A DNA stretch of 64,000 nt from Gorsachius magnificus (Eukaryota > Chordata > Aves > Pelecaniformes > Ardeidae), in NCBI GenBank assembly GCA_034008185.1, contig CM067109.1, positions 38,906,885 to 38,970,884 of the forward strand, in the 5' to 3' direction. Shown here one piece after another: positions 47,701 to 59,731 of this stretch; the stretch's first letter is position 1, and every line of letters starts with the position of its first letter. The notes under the pieces were generated by a model. The model made no database searches and was not told the origin of the DNA. It saw only the letters and a program-made list of their open reading frames with translations. The position numbers and the translations under genes are program-made.

Positions 47701-49096
47701 AAAAGGAAGTAAGAAGGGCGGTTAGAATATGGGTGTAGCTGTTAACTTATTTTATCTTCTCTGTAAAAACTGATGATGAGACTAGCTTAATTTGAGCCAC
47801 CATTAGAATGTAATATGATCTCTCATGAGATTTGCCCTAATAAACACCATAATGTCTTGTCTGCCTGGAGACATTTTTTCCCTCAGCTTATTCTGCTTTG
47901 AGTTTGTATTATGTAAAAAGAAATTAAGAAAAGCAATTTTGCAGTTTAAAAGCTCACAAAGCTGTTGTGTCAAAACACAGCTGCCCCATGTAATCTGACA
48001 TCTTTGGTCAGCTTGCATCAATTGCAAGCATCTTTTTCCATAAAAAAGTGAAAATATAAATGTGCATTGGCAAATACAGAAATGGCTGATGGAGGGAACA
48101 ACAGTTCCCAGGAAAATTACCACAACGCACAGCAAATGGTGCTGGCATTTTAGAAAAGGTGACAAAATCCATATTAGACAAGGTCTCATTGCATTTTGAC
48201 ATGGCTGATACAAAGCAGCAAGGGGCAACACTGGCTGCCAATTTTTATTTCATTAGTTTTCTCAAAAAATTCTTAGACACATAATTCTGTATCTCATCAA
48301 AACAAAAAAAAAAAGCCTGTATTTGATTTTCTGCCTTTATTTATTTATTTACTTACTTATTTCCTGTAGCATCATGCTTTAATTAAGGTGTAGAAGTAAG
48401 CTCTTTTATTTGCTTAAATTTGGCGGGGGTAACTTGTAGTTCACTAGTTTTATGTGAAAAAGTCTCTAGATCACTTTCTAGCTGCTAATGTACTATGCCA
48501 CACTGATCAAAGACTAGTGAGTGGTGGACAAAATTAATCATCAGTTTTCTCTTGACATAAGGTAGATGCAGGTGACTGTTTAACAATGACAAGTAAAAAT
48601 AAAATAAAACTCGATCCAAAACCAAATGAAATGGATTGAGACATTCTCATAGAATGCAGTGAACTCTGCCTGAAACATTACAACTTCTAAATAACCTTTG
48701 TCTGTGTGGATTCTGCGTATCAATTAAAAAAACTGTTAAAGAAGAGTTATTGAATGCCCTTTGTCTGAGTGTGAATCCTGCAAAAGCCTAAGTTTAGCAA
48801 AAAAGGAGGCATTATTATCTTGATCTCCACAAACACCATGTAAGTGGTAACGAATGCACTATGAAATTTGCCTGGAATAAATCTCATGTATTTTTCTAAG
48901 TTAGAATGTAATATATATCTTCATAAAGATGTGAAACTAATTCTGAAACTAAGCAATGTGAGAAAGCTATTCATTCAAGTAATTAAAAGAATTCTATATG
49001 TGGTACTAATATGGTTAAGTATCATAAATACATACTGACATATTATATATAAAATAATACTTTATATCAGTGATGTAAATAAAATAATAAAATTGA

Positions 49097-49242
49097 AATC
49101 AGTGGGCTGGGAGGGGGCAAGATCTTGGGAGGGGACACAGCCAAGACACCAGACGCAAACCAACCAAAAGGTTATTCCATATCATATGAAGCTGGCTTAC
49201 ATGTAAAAGCTAAGGGGAAGGAGGAGGAAGGGAAAGCATTTA
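49097..49242 (+). mobile_element. ERVL-like LTR, left part, interrupted by CR1
   Basis: This piece aligns to the LTR at 56.46-57.04 kb from its AGTGGGCTGG block (about 56618) to about 56762. Shared blocks include GGGGACACAGCC, a decayed copy of GGGATATTCCA, and a purine-rich AAGGAGGAGGAAG run. About 160 bases of the LTR 5' end are missing. The TATA-like position (ATAGAAAG in the other copy) reads ATGTAAAAG. The sequence resumes across the CR1 at about 50465 with at most a few bases lost. Confidence 0.85.
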
Positions 49243-50464
49243 AAGGGGAGATAGAAAGTCCTTTGGGAGAAAGTCCTAAAGGGCAAAGGAGCCCAAGAAG
49301 GCTGGTCACTCTTCAAGAAGGAAATCCTAGAGGTGCAAGAGCAGGCCTTCCCCATGTGTCAAAAGATGAGCTGGCGGGGAAGATAACTGGCCTGGCTGAA
49401 TAGAGAGCTTTGACTGGATCTCAGAAAGAAGAGGAAAGTCTATGAGCTTTGGGAGAAGGGGCAGGCATCTCAGGAGGACTACAAGGATGTTGTGAGGTCG
49501 TGCAGAGAGAAAATCAGAAGGGCTAAACCGCAACTAGAACTTAAATCGGCCAATTCTATGAAAGATAATAAAACATGTTTCTATAAATATATTAATAAAA
49601 AAAGGAGAGCCAAGGAAAATCTTCATCCTTTACTGGATACAGAGGGAACTGTAGTGACAAAAGATGAAGATAAGGCTGAGGTACTTAATGCCTTCTTTGC
49701 TTCAGTCTTTAACAGTAAGGTCATCTGTTCTCCAGGTACCCAGCCCCCAATCCAGAAGGCAGGGATGGGGAGCAGAACTACAGGCCTGTCAGTCTGACCT
49801 TGGTGCCCGGGAAGGTCATGGAGCAGATCATCTTAAGTGCCATCACACAGCATGTCAATGACAACCAGAAGATCAGGCCCCCTCAGCATGGGTTTATGAA
49901 AGGCAGATCCTGCTTGACTAACCTGATCTCCTTCTATGACAAGGTGACCCGCTTAGTGGACAAGGGAAAGGCTGTGGATGTTGTCCACCTGGACTTTAGT
50001 AAAGCCTTTGACACCATTTCCCACAGCATTATGCTTGAGAAATTGCCTGCCCATGGCCTAGACCAGCATAATCTTTGCTGGATGAAAAACTGGCTGGATG
50101 GCTGGGCCCAAAGAGTTGTGGTGAATGAAACTAAATCCAGCTGGAAGCCGGTCACAAGTGGTGTAGTGAGGTAGGTATTGATGTTTACTCCCAGGTAACA
50201 AGTGATAGGATGAGAGGAAATAGTCTCAAGTTGCACCAGGGGAGGTTTAGATTGGATATTAGGAAAAATTTCTTCACTGAAAGGGGCATCTGGAATGGTC
50301 TACACAGGGACATGGTCAAGTCCCCATCCCCGGAGGTATTTAAAAGATGGGTAGACGGGATTCTTAGAGATATGGTTTAATAGTGGACAGGTACAGATGG
50401 ACTCGATGATCTTAAAGGTCTTTTCCAAACAAATGATTCTATGATTCTATAATTCTATGATTCG
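49243..50464 (+). mobile_element. CR1 LINE inserted into an LTR, internally deleted
   Basis: This plus-strand CR1 starts in the linker before the reverse transcriptase (ESPLGESPKGQRSPRRL), decoded near 49250. It ends with GATTCTATGATTCTATAATTC at about 50463. It has two internal deletions. At about 49775 it jumps from SPGTQPPIQ... to NYRPVSL. At about 50162 it jumps from VTSGV to SEVGIDVYSQVTS, which removes motif B, the FADD catalytic block and the thumb. The 3' end (GATCTTAAAGGTCTTTTCC) is of the same group as the 23-24.9 kb copy. LTR sequence on both sides shows it landed in an existing LTR. Confidence 0.95.
49250..50380 (+). pseudogene. CR1 ORF2 remnant lacking the catalytic core
   Basis: Segments seen in order are linker sequence (49250-49403), REKIRRAKPQLELKSA and FYKYINKKRRAKENLHPLLD (49495-49640), and DEDKAEVLNAFFASVFNSK (49660-49725). 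After the first deletion come an NYRPVSL-like block, [27 protein letters not shown], and LDFSKAFDT with motif A (49995-50015). The second deletion leaves only tail residues [17 protein letters not shown]. Without motif C it cannot encode a polymerase. Confidence 0.93.
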
Positions 50465-50745
50465 TCTTTTATGACATTTTATCTTACAGAACAATGGCTA
50501 TGCAGACCGAAGCCCTGCTTCCTGGGAAGTGGCTGGACATCTGCTATTGGGCAGTAGAGAATAAAATCTTGTTTTCCTTTTGCTACCATGCACAGCCTTT
50601 GCTTTTGCTTTTTATTAAACTGCCTTTATCTTGACCCATGAGTTTTTTTCTTTTTCATCTCATTTTCTCCCCGTCTGTCCTGCTGAAGAGGGGAATGACA
50701 GAGCAGCTTGGTGGCACCTGGTGTCCAGGCCAGGGCAAACCATCA
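50465..50745 (+). mobile_element. ERVL-like LTR, right part, interrupted by CR1
   Basis: This is the continuation of the LTR that begins at 49097. It matches the 56.5 kb LTR from about 56769 onward: GAAGCCCTGCTTCCTGG, then a poly(A) signal ATTAAA at 50614-50619, then CTTTATCTTGACCCATGAG, then GAGGGGAATGACAGAGC. Its last part (GCTTGGTGGCACCTGGTGTCC) is closer to the 29 kb LTR family (minus-strand reading TTTGGTGGGCACCTGGC) than to the 56 kb one, so it is a related but separate subfamily. Confidence 0.85.
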
Positions 50746-52725
50746 TATCTTGCTTCTTCTTACAAAAAAAATAAATCCATAGAAAGTAAAAACTATTATT
50801 ATTTAGTGAAACTACCTGTTATTAAGCCCCCCAATTTTTTACTCATAACTAGAGTAGCACAGTTTAGAAATTTTTGTTTCGCTACGTTTTTGAAACTGGA
50901 TGTGTTTATAATTGCTGTGAAGTGGTTTCATGCAGAAGATATTTAATAATTTTACTCTATTCTATTTTAAACTTTGTATGCTTCCTGGCAATCGTTACCC
51001 TTATACCCACATCATTACTACTCTGAGAAACGCAGTATTTTTTACATCAGGAAGGAGTTCTCAGTATTAAACATTTTCCTATATGTGATTGGCAAATGAC
51101 AAGGAAGGAAAATTATTCATTCTGCTATTCTGACTATACAGGAAAATACCTTTACCCATTCATGAAATGGAGAAAGTTTCTCTGGGAGGTGCAAAATTAT
51201 TTCCTGGTTCCTGCAATCATCTATCAGAAACCCAGAAAGCATGTTAGAATGGCATGAATAAAAACAGTTGTAGAAAGTTGAGGGAAAGATGATTAGTTTG
51301 TGAATGTACAGATAAAATGAGAGGAAAAAATATGAAGTGATAGCAGAACAAAAAGTAAAACTATGTAAAGTTCAAAGAAAATAACCTATTCCTGTTAGGT
51401 TTCAAATTCAGCAATGAAGCAAAAGAAACTTTAGGAAAGATAAACACTGGCCATGTTATTAATAAGAATACTGTAACCTCCCTTAAATTTTATTACAGTT
51501 TATTAAAGCAATTGGTATGTCTCCAATCAATTCCTGAGTTCTTTTTTTCCAGCAACAGCTCTAGTTTTTAAGGGACAATGCATGGATAATGAAATAGGTC
51601 ATACATCAAGATATGCTACATAAGAATATTATCTATGGTTTATGGAGCAATTTATATCTTTTTATGTGCATTTACTTATTTTTCCTTAGTAGGTGACAGA
51701 GATAATGAAGATAAATAACATTTTTCTTTTAGACATGAGTACTCAACAATTTAGTTTTAGTGGGTGACAGATAAAGGTGGAGTTTGGCCAAGATTTCAGA
51801 TACCATCCTTGAGTTCAAAGAGACTTGGCTAATTATTTTATTATTGGCCCTATTGTTATTAAATATTTGCTACCTCCAATCAAAATTTGAAGACCCAAAT
51901 TATGCACACGGAAAGAAGAAAAATAATATGGATGGTGATGTATCACTTGGAACTTGGCTCTCACCTTAGAATTAATCTGTTTGCAGTTACCTTATGCCTA
52001 ATGTTATCATTTTTTCACAGAAAACAGGGAAACTTGTTATATCTGTGTCAAGCTTGAGCTGCTCACTGTCATGTTTAAAATGAAACACAATCATGAAGTA
52101 CGACTACTAATTAGGAAACTGGAGTTCAGTCAAAGTCTGGAACCTTACCTTTTTATTCCTCGACACAATAGAGACATTTTGACTCAGGCTGGTTGCAATT
52201 AACTTCTCATAAACTTGTTCAAAAATTGCAACCATGGAATGTTTTGATAGAATTGTTTGCCTTCATTTGCATGCATCATCGGATAGTAAAGTATATATGT
52301 TGGGTAATAAGCAAAACATGTGACTTGCAGAATAGATAACCATTTATTTTGAAAATAATATTTACCAGGTTAAAAATTTGTTTTCTTTCAACAGTCTTGT
52401 TTCTTGGGTTGCTTGACACATTCCGGGATTAATTCTCATTATACTAATTGCTTGATAAGTACGTTAGGTTCCTTTGAATTTGCTTTTACTTTTGCATTGT
52501 TATTAATTTTTATACTCTGTTATAATTTGCCAAATTCAGTCTGATGTTAAAAATAATTTATTAGAGTTTACATAGAAACCTGTGTCATGAAGTACAGAAC
52601 AATTACCCATTGTTTTTGACTGTGGAATGCATGTTTTCAAATCCTTGTCAGTTCAAAAAAGAAGAAAAAAAATAATGGCAATTAATTCAGATCTGGAAGT
52701 CTAATAATGTACTTTCTGATATTGG
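50746..52725. other. Unique AT-rich non-coding DNA
   Basis: No gene, RNA or transposon was recognised. Confidence 0.55.
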
Positions 52726-53420
52726 TTCATAGAATCACAGACCATCCCAGGTGGGAAGGGACCTCAAAAGATCTTCCAGTCCAGGCTTTTGTGGGAAAGG
52801 AATCCTACATGAGATTACCTACCACCCTGTCTAACTGCATCTTGAAAATCTCCAGCAATGGGGACTTCACCATGTCTCTGGGGAGGTTGTTCCAGAGATT
52901 TATTGTTCTCACTGTAAAAAAATCTTTCTTATATCAAGATGAAACCTCTCCCAGTGCAACTTGTAGTCATTGCCCCTTGTCCTCTGCATGTGTCTCCTTG
53001 TGAAGAGAGATCCTCTGTCTTCTTTGTAGCTGCCCTTTAAGTACTAGAATACCCTGATGAGGGCCCCCCTGAGCCTTCTCTTCTTCAGGGAGAAGAGATG
53101 TAACTGCTTTAGTCTTTCCTCACAGGGCAGGTTCTGCAGCCCTTTGACCATCTTTGTGTCCCTTCTTTGGACCCTCTCCAGTCTGCCCACATCGTTTTTG
53201 AACCATGGGGTCTGGAACCGAACACAGTACTCCATGTGCAGCCTGACAAATGCTGAGTAGAGTGGGTTGATCACATCACTATCTCTGCTAGTAATGCTCC
53301 TGTGGATGCAGCCCAGGATCCTGTTTGCCTTTGTTCCTGCAGCAGCACATTGCTTATTCATGTACAGCTTGTTGTTCACCAGGACCCCTTAAAGCAAGGC
53401 TGCTCTCCAGCCACACTGAT
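52726..53420 (-). mobile_element. CR1 LINE 3' fragment
   Basis: This is a minus-strand CR1 piece. Its 3' end lies at about 52728 with a single decayed TCATAGAATCA unit. It covers the tail, the LFSLKKRRLRGALI block and the thumb, and stops in the LYMNKQCAAAGTKANRILGCIH region near 53420. An open frame of 111 codons (53044-53379) is its reverse-transcriptase C-terminus with LYSAFVRLHMEYCVRF and RVQRRDTKMVKGL. The catalytic domain is absent. Confidence 0.95.
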
Positions 53421-53484
53421 TGTAATGAAAAATGAACAACATCAGTTGATGTTGGAATCTGTCAATTATTAAGGGCTTCTTTTA
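53421..53484. other. Spacer between two CR1 fragments
   Basis: A short AT-rich stretch that matches neither CR1 body nor tail. Confidence 0.6.
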
Positions 53485-54019
53485 TGGAATCATAGAATTG
53501 GTTAGGTTGGAAAAGAGCTTTAAAGTCAGCAAGCCCAACTGTTAACCTAACACTACCAAATCCACCACTAACCCATGTCCCTAAGTGCCACATCTACACA
53601 TCTTTTAAATACCTCCGGGTGTGGTGAATCATCCATGCTTCTCTGGGCAGCCTGTTCCAATGCTTGACAACCCTTTCGGTGAAGAAATTTTCCCTAATAT
53701 CCACTCTAAACCTCCCCTGATGCAACTTGAGGTCATTTCCTCTCATCCTATCACTTGTTACTTGAAAAGAGACCAACACCTACCTCATTACAACCTCCTG
53801 TCAGGCAGTTGTAGAGGGCGATAAAGACTCCCCTGAGCCTTCTCTTCTCCAGGCTGAACAACCCCAGTTCCCTCAGCCGACCCTCACAGGACGTGTTATC
53901 TAGACCCTTCACCAGCTTCGTTGCTCTTCTCTGGACACACTCCAGCACCCCAATGTCTTTCTTTAGTGAGGGCCCTAAAACTGAACACAGTACTGTGTCG
54001 CCTCACCAATATAGGGCAA
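53485..54019 (-). mobile_element. CR1 LINE 3' fragment
   Basis: This minus-strand CR1 3' end has a single TCATAGAAT unit near 53489, then tail, thumb and [32 protein letters not shown] residues, ending near 54019 in the stretch equivalent to CVQFWALH. It belongs to the group of the 24 kb and 50 kb copies (GCTTTAAAGTC block, GGCTGTAGTGAGG homologue). It is a separate insertion from the fragment at 52726, because both retain their own 3' ends. Confidence 0.95.
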
Positions 54020-56457
54020 AATGAAAGTGAGATCATAATGCTGATTTGAGGGGTTTTTTTCTTCAAAATGCACATAGGAAGGTGGAAGAAGCAGGTGACT
54101 ACAGAAGCTTGCAGAGATCTGACACTGTCTTCATTTTGAAACATTACAAAATACAAGTTAGTGAACTTGGAAACAGCAGGATAGGTTTTACAGATCGGGG
54201 ACTGGTCCTGTGACTGCTGGAATATAGCTGAGCAATATAAACCAAAATACAATACTGATGTCATTAACAAAGTAGCATAAAACTGGAGAACAGTTTGAAA
54301 CTTTGAAATTTTGACTTAATAATAAAAGTTTCTTAGGATTTGTCAAAAGTGATAGGGGATGCAAGTTAAGATTTCTTATAGCATGTGGTATTTGTTATTA
54401 AAATGGAAGCTAGAATCAAATACTGTAGGTCCATTGAAGTTATTTAAGTTATACACAAAATTTTTTGAAACAGAACAAAAACTTTTGAAAAAAAGTCAGA
54501 TTCTAGAATTTTGTGCAAAAATGGAAAGTATTGCAGACAAACTTCATGAGTCACAAAGACGGATGAAATGAAGGCCAGTGCCAATTACGACTCTCCCAGT
54601 CTCCAGTGATTTTTGACTCAAGAACTCTTTGAAGTCCTTGAATTTTTTACTTTACTAGAACCAATGTAAATTTTTTTGTCCCATGGTTTCCTGTAGCAAA
54701 GACTTTTTCAGCTGAACTATGTATTGTGTGACTTTTTAAATCTGTTTTGAACCTTTTATCTGTGAGTTTTATTTAATGTCCTTCTATCTTGTATCAGAGG
54801 AATCAAAGAACAATCATTCCATATTAACTTTGTGCCAGACATATTCCCCTTAGTTGTCTTTTGGTGGGGGGGCCTGAAGTTTCTTAGCTTGTTTAAATCT
54901 TTTCATATAGAAGTTGCCTAACTAATTTAATCATCCTTGTTGTCCTCTAAACATTTTCTTGTTCTGTGTATTTTTTGAAGGTGGAGAATGGTACTTAAGA
55001 TTGATTTTTTCCAATTATATTTCTTTGCAAAAACAATACTAATATTCTGTTTCCCTTTATGATCATTCATGAGAAAATCTTAAGATGAAAAGATACATCT
55101 TTTAGTTGATTGAGCTCTTCTAAGCTGCATGTTCACTACTATATGCAGAGAAAAACAGCTGTTGTCCGTTAAGAATGATGATATTCCATTAAGCTTTCTT
55201 CCATTGCCTCCCATGGCATTTTGGGCATAACTTCATGCATAAATGTTCTTTTTCTTTTACTTCTTCACAGAAGCATCATCTGTTGAGCTGACTGCTTTTG
55301 GTCCTCAGGCAAGTATTAAATTCCTCTGGAGTATAAACTCATCTTCTCCTAATGCTGCAAGCCTGAAGAACTTTGGGGAACTCCAGGTACCCCAATTTTA
55401 ATTCAGAGGTATGGGAAAGCCTTTGGGCGAGTGTGAGATATTATTGCCTTTTACATTAACTGGCACAATAAAGACAAGTGGTGGACAAGTTGGACTAAAG
55501 GAAAGTTTATATAAACACCTTGCCAATTCCAAAACCTTTGTTCCTTGCTTTTCATAATTTGATTTGTTTCTTGAAATGTTGTGTGGGTTGATTTTTTTTT
55601 CCAGTTTAACTTTGTAAATCTTCATCTGGTATTTCAGACATTTCTTAGAAATATTTGAATAGCTTGTGTAATTAATCTCATAACCATGATAAACTTAGTC
55701 TCCACAAGACCTCCTTTAGTTATGAGAGTTCTCTCAGAGATGAAGACCGTATCCTGGTGCTCTCTTTACTTCTCTTAATGAACAGTAACATTTTTTCCTG
55801 GCTCCAAATAATACACTTGCACAATATGTTCTACAAAATTCCATACTTTAATCTTATGTTTGTACCATTTTTAGCTGAAGTTTTTAAGGCCTCTGGAAAA
55901 CACTTCGAGCACACTGTGACTCTACTTTTTATTTTAAATGCCCCAAAGTTCAGTTAATTATCAGGATCTTCAGCTGTTGTGGTGTTCTGGAGGAAATCTG
56001 TTATAGTTTTTCAAAAAAACTTTTATTTGTTTTTAAAACATTGTAGGTAAACGTAATATGACAAAATAGTAAAAAGTGGGCTTTCTATTTTGCTGATCTC
56101 TCCAAACTATTTCTTTCCTAATAAGGAAATAAAAATTTAGGAGAGACTTAGATGATAGAGGGATTGGATATTTTTAAAACTGTTGTTTCTCACTTTTTGC
56201 TTATTACAATGAGACAGAATTATATTATAATGTAAAAACTTCTATTCCACCCCAAGTCATCTATTGTTAGCTCTCACTATGGACTATGAACAAACAACCT
56301 AACAATGACATCATTCAAATTCACGTATGAACTAATAGAAAATCCTCAAGGTCCAATTATACTATATGAAAAGTTTTGTATTGTCTTTGCCATCTGCCTT
56401 TTGTCATTGTTTGCTAATTATTTAAAATGTTGGGGTTTTTTGAAATAAAAAAATATC
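54020..56457. other. Unique AT-rich non-coding DNA
   Basis: No gene, RNA or dispersed repeat was recognised. The frame at 54359-54571 (70 codons, charged) has no domain. Confidence 0.55.
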
Positions 56458-57042
56458 TGGTTTTGGCAGGGATAGAGTTAATTTTCTTCATAACAGCTTG
56501 TATGGGGCTATGTCTTGGATTTGTGCTGGAAACAGTGTTGATAACACAGGGATGATTTAGTTACTGCTGGGCAGGGCTTACACAGAGCCTTTTCTGCCTC
56601 TCACCCCACCCCACCAGCAAGTGGGCTGGGGGTGCACAAGAAGCCGGGAAGGGGACACAGCCAGGACAGCTGACCCCAACTGACCAAAGGGATATTCCAC
56701 ACCATATGAGATCATGATCGGCATAGAAAGCTGGGGGAAGAAGAAGGAAGTGGGGGACGTTTGGAGTGATGGCGTTTGTCTTCCCAAGTAACCATTATGT
56801 GTGATGGAGCCCTGCTGTCCTGGAGATGGCTGAGCACCTGCCTGCTGGTGGGAAGGAACGAATGAATTCCTGGTTTTGCTTTTCTTGCTTGGGCAGCTCT
56901 TGGCCTCCCTATTAAAGTGTCTTTATCTCAACCCACAAGTTTTCTCACTTTTATTCTTCCAATTCTCTCCCCCATCTCACCACAGGGGAGTGAACGAGTG
57001 GCTGTGTGTTGCTGAGTTGCCAGCCGGGGTTAAACCACAACA
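56458..57042 (+). mobile_element. ERVL-like LTR (solo)
   Basis: This LTR of 585 bp reads TGGTTTTGGCAGGGATAG at the start and GGGGTTAAACCACAACA at the end. The usual U3 landmarks are present: GCTTACACAGAGCC, CACCCCACCCCACCAGC, GGGGACACAGCC and GGGATATTCCACACCATATGA. The TATA position reads CATAGAAAGCTGGGGG, where I would expect CATATAAAG, so the core promoter is damaged. The poly(A) signal ATTAAA is intact at 56911-56916, and TTATCTCAACCCACAAG follows. No retroviral genes flank it. The five bases on each side (ATATC and GTTGT) do not match, so the target duplication is lost or the ends are misplaced. Confidence 0.88.
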
Positions 57043-58599
57043 GTTGTACTTTAGTATTCTCTTCTGTTTGTGTGTATCAAGATTTAATTACATGACAGCT
57101 TTCTACATAGCAATCTGTTTTTTTTTTTAGTGGTGTTAAGAAGATTATTGATTTTTTTTCTAGTCTGTGGAGTGACATATTAAAAAGCAATGACTCAGCT
57201 ACTTTGTACAACAGAGCTTCAGAATAAATAGCTGTAAGGTGGTCAAAGATTTCTTGTCAAAATCTTTTTACACATTGAGTGCTGTCTAAATATTAAAATG
57301 AATGTTGGAGTCAGTATTCACACTCATAAGCATTTTTTCTCAGTTGACATAATTTCAATGTTTTTAATCTAAATAGCAAAAATCCTTAAAGATTTTTTGT
57401 AATATGATTGATCAGGAGAAATCAACCCCTGTGGCCTAAAAATTATTTTTATTATGAATAAATTGTAGACAGGCATTAATTTGATATGAGAAATGCTTGA
57501 AGATGCTTTCCTTTGGTCATTTTTAAGCGGCCAATTTTTTGTTAAATATTTTTAAATATGAAGGGACTTTAACAACTGTATAAAAATTTGCAGTTTTACT
57601 AGTGAGAAAGCATTCTGGTTTTTTTTTTTCCAATTCTACTAGTTTTCCAACCTGTGATAGTTTCCTTGTCATAACTGCCTTCTATAAAATTGCTGTAATG
57701 TTTTACAAGCCTCTCAGGATGATTTTCAGTAAGTTCACTGCTTAAAGAATGCAAAATGTCTCAAATGAACATTTAAGAAAAAGAATTTTCATATTTCCCA
57801 TCTTTTACTTCAAGATTTTGTTCCAATATTTTTGTGGGTGCAATGCAGTTATCATGGGTCAGAACTCAACAATGTTAATTTGATGCCATCATTCAGGTGA
57901 AGTTGGAGGACCATAGAAGAAAAAAATCCCAGAAAGTAATAAGGAGATTATAGTTGTTTATTATTATAAACAACTAAAGTCAATAATGAAGTTCAATGTA
58001 TGACAATTTCCCTGAAATTAAATGCACTTTTATTTTTCTTTACCTTTCTGTACTCTGAAAAACAACCACAACACTAGTGTCTTTGCTTCTTCCTGTAACT
58101 TCAGAAGCTTACTCTGTCTAGTTGTCAGCCTGAACTTATAAGAGGAAGACTCTTAAAATTAGGAGACAGATTTTATTAATTCTATTTGACAATTTTCAAG
58201 TGTATAACGAGAAATGGTAACTACTAGAATAGTCAATAAATACAGGCTGCAGTCAGTGGCAAGCTCATTAGTCTTTGGTAACATGCCATTATGCTAAGAG
58301 ACTTGGATCTTTGTACCTGTTGCTTACTCTCTTGCAGGTGAATCTCAAATGCTCCCTGCAAATCATCTTCCTTTCCCTTATACACTGATTCAACATCTTC
58401 TGTTAATGTCATTGTAATCTGCTTTTAAAATGCCATTGTCCTCAGACTTCTATTTAGAAAAATAACTTTGAACACAATTAAGAAAATGACAGGCAACCAA
58501 AGCAGGAATCAAGCACCTGGAGTCTGTGAGCTTGTAATTCAGACCACAGGAGGATCACAGTGTACACTCTCTTGTAATTCGTTTTCAGACATGCAAAGG
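57043..58599. other. Unique AT-rich non-coding DNA
   Basis: No gene, RNA or dispersed repeat was recognised. Confidence 0.55.
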
Positions 58600-59160
58600 A
58601 CAACAGCGTAATCACGAACAGTCAACAAGGCTTTAAGAAGACCATATGTGACCAGTCTGATTGTCTTCTGTGACTGGTTACACAGGCAGAAGGACAGTAA
58701 ATGTAACATAACTTTAGTCAGGCTTTTGATACCATCTTCGGCAGCATTCTCATTTGAAAACTTAGGAGTGGAGGCTGGAGGAACGGACTGTTGGTAGGCT
58801 GAAATGTCAAAGGGTCATTATCGGCTCAGTAATCACTTAACTGGTTGGCAGCCAGTTGCAAGTTGGGAGCACCTCAGAGGTCCACAGTACGACATGTTCG
58901 ATATATTCAATAATGACTTGGATCATGTGTCAGGAGGAACATACAGAAAATGTATGACAACATCATATTAGGGAAGGTGCAGTGCTGGACCAGGCAACCC
59001 AGAGAAGCTGTAGGCTGTCCCTTATTGGAAGTTAGAAAGACTCATTTCAACAAAACCATGGTTTAATTGATCTGTTACTTGGCTGTTACTCTCCTTCAGG
59101 TGGGATATTGGACTAGATGACATCCGAAAGCCCCAAGGTGCATTTTTATGATCCTGAAAT
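58600..59160 (+). mobile_element. Old, decayed CR1 LINE fragment
   Basis: Plus-strand CR1 pieces are in the correct order but poorly conserved. Near 58625-58660 is a counterpart of QHGF..K.CLTNL. Near 58710-58730 is SGF (motif A, KAFDT region), then WRLEERTVGRL, VVGSQLQVGSTSEVHS (motif B equivalent) and a jump at about 58970 to the 3' end. From there, GGACCAGGCAACCCAGAGA and GGATATTGGACTAGATGAC match the CR1 tail, ending near 59160. An internal deletion removes the catalytic core. Confidence 0.75.
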
Positions 59161-59731
59161 TCTATTACCTATGGATACTACAAGGTGGAGTTTTCATTAT
59201 TATAAGTCAGATTAACTTCTTCTATTAATGTGTTACTACAATCAATATAAAGTTCAATCTCAAATCACCACCTTCAAACAGCAGTGTGCTGCTTGTAAAA
59301 TATTGCAAAACACTTTTCATTTCTTCATTGTGAAAAATGGTGAAGGGAAGGGCCAGAAAAATGGGGATATAATTTTGTGACTTGTTATTATGAAGTAACT
59401 GTAAAAAAATGTAATGCCGTAAATCAACTTCATTCATCCTAAAATCCCAGATCTAGCATATACTATTTAAATTATTATAAGATTTATTTTTGGCCACTTC
59501 ATCTATTAACTAGTTTTAAAAAAGCACAGATATAAAGACCTATTTAGTCAAGCTGAAGACACACACACACACCTTCCCCTTACAAACTAAATAGGAATGA
59601 TCCTGTCTGATAAGGAGCAAAATGTGGTGAGGGAGAAATGTGAGCTAAATCACTAGGGGGTTTCTTCGTCACATTGAGTAGTAACTTACCTCTGACAATG
59701 GGTTCAAATGAGAATCCTTACAAAATCAATC
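59161..59731. other. Unique AT-rich non-coding DNA
   Basis: No gene or mobile element was recognised. A short CA repeat sits at 59561-59573. Confidence 0.55.

Larger units (their letters stand above)
42691..49096. other. Unique non-coding DNA with homopolymer tracts
   Basis: No gene or transposon was recognised. It contains a poly-A run, two pyrimidine tracts and a TTTA-type tract at about 48335-48362. The frame at 47803-48231 (minus, 142 codons) is the longest non-repeat frame in the window, but it has no domain and another open frame overlaps it. Confidence 0.5.

Noticed and set aside
47803..48231. 142-codon minus-strand open frame, the longest outside repeats
   Set aside because: Hydrophobic and Cys-rich without any domain, overlapped by a second open frame, no start or splice context. 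Length is possible by chance in 64 kb.
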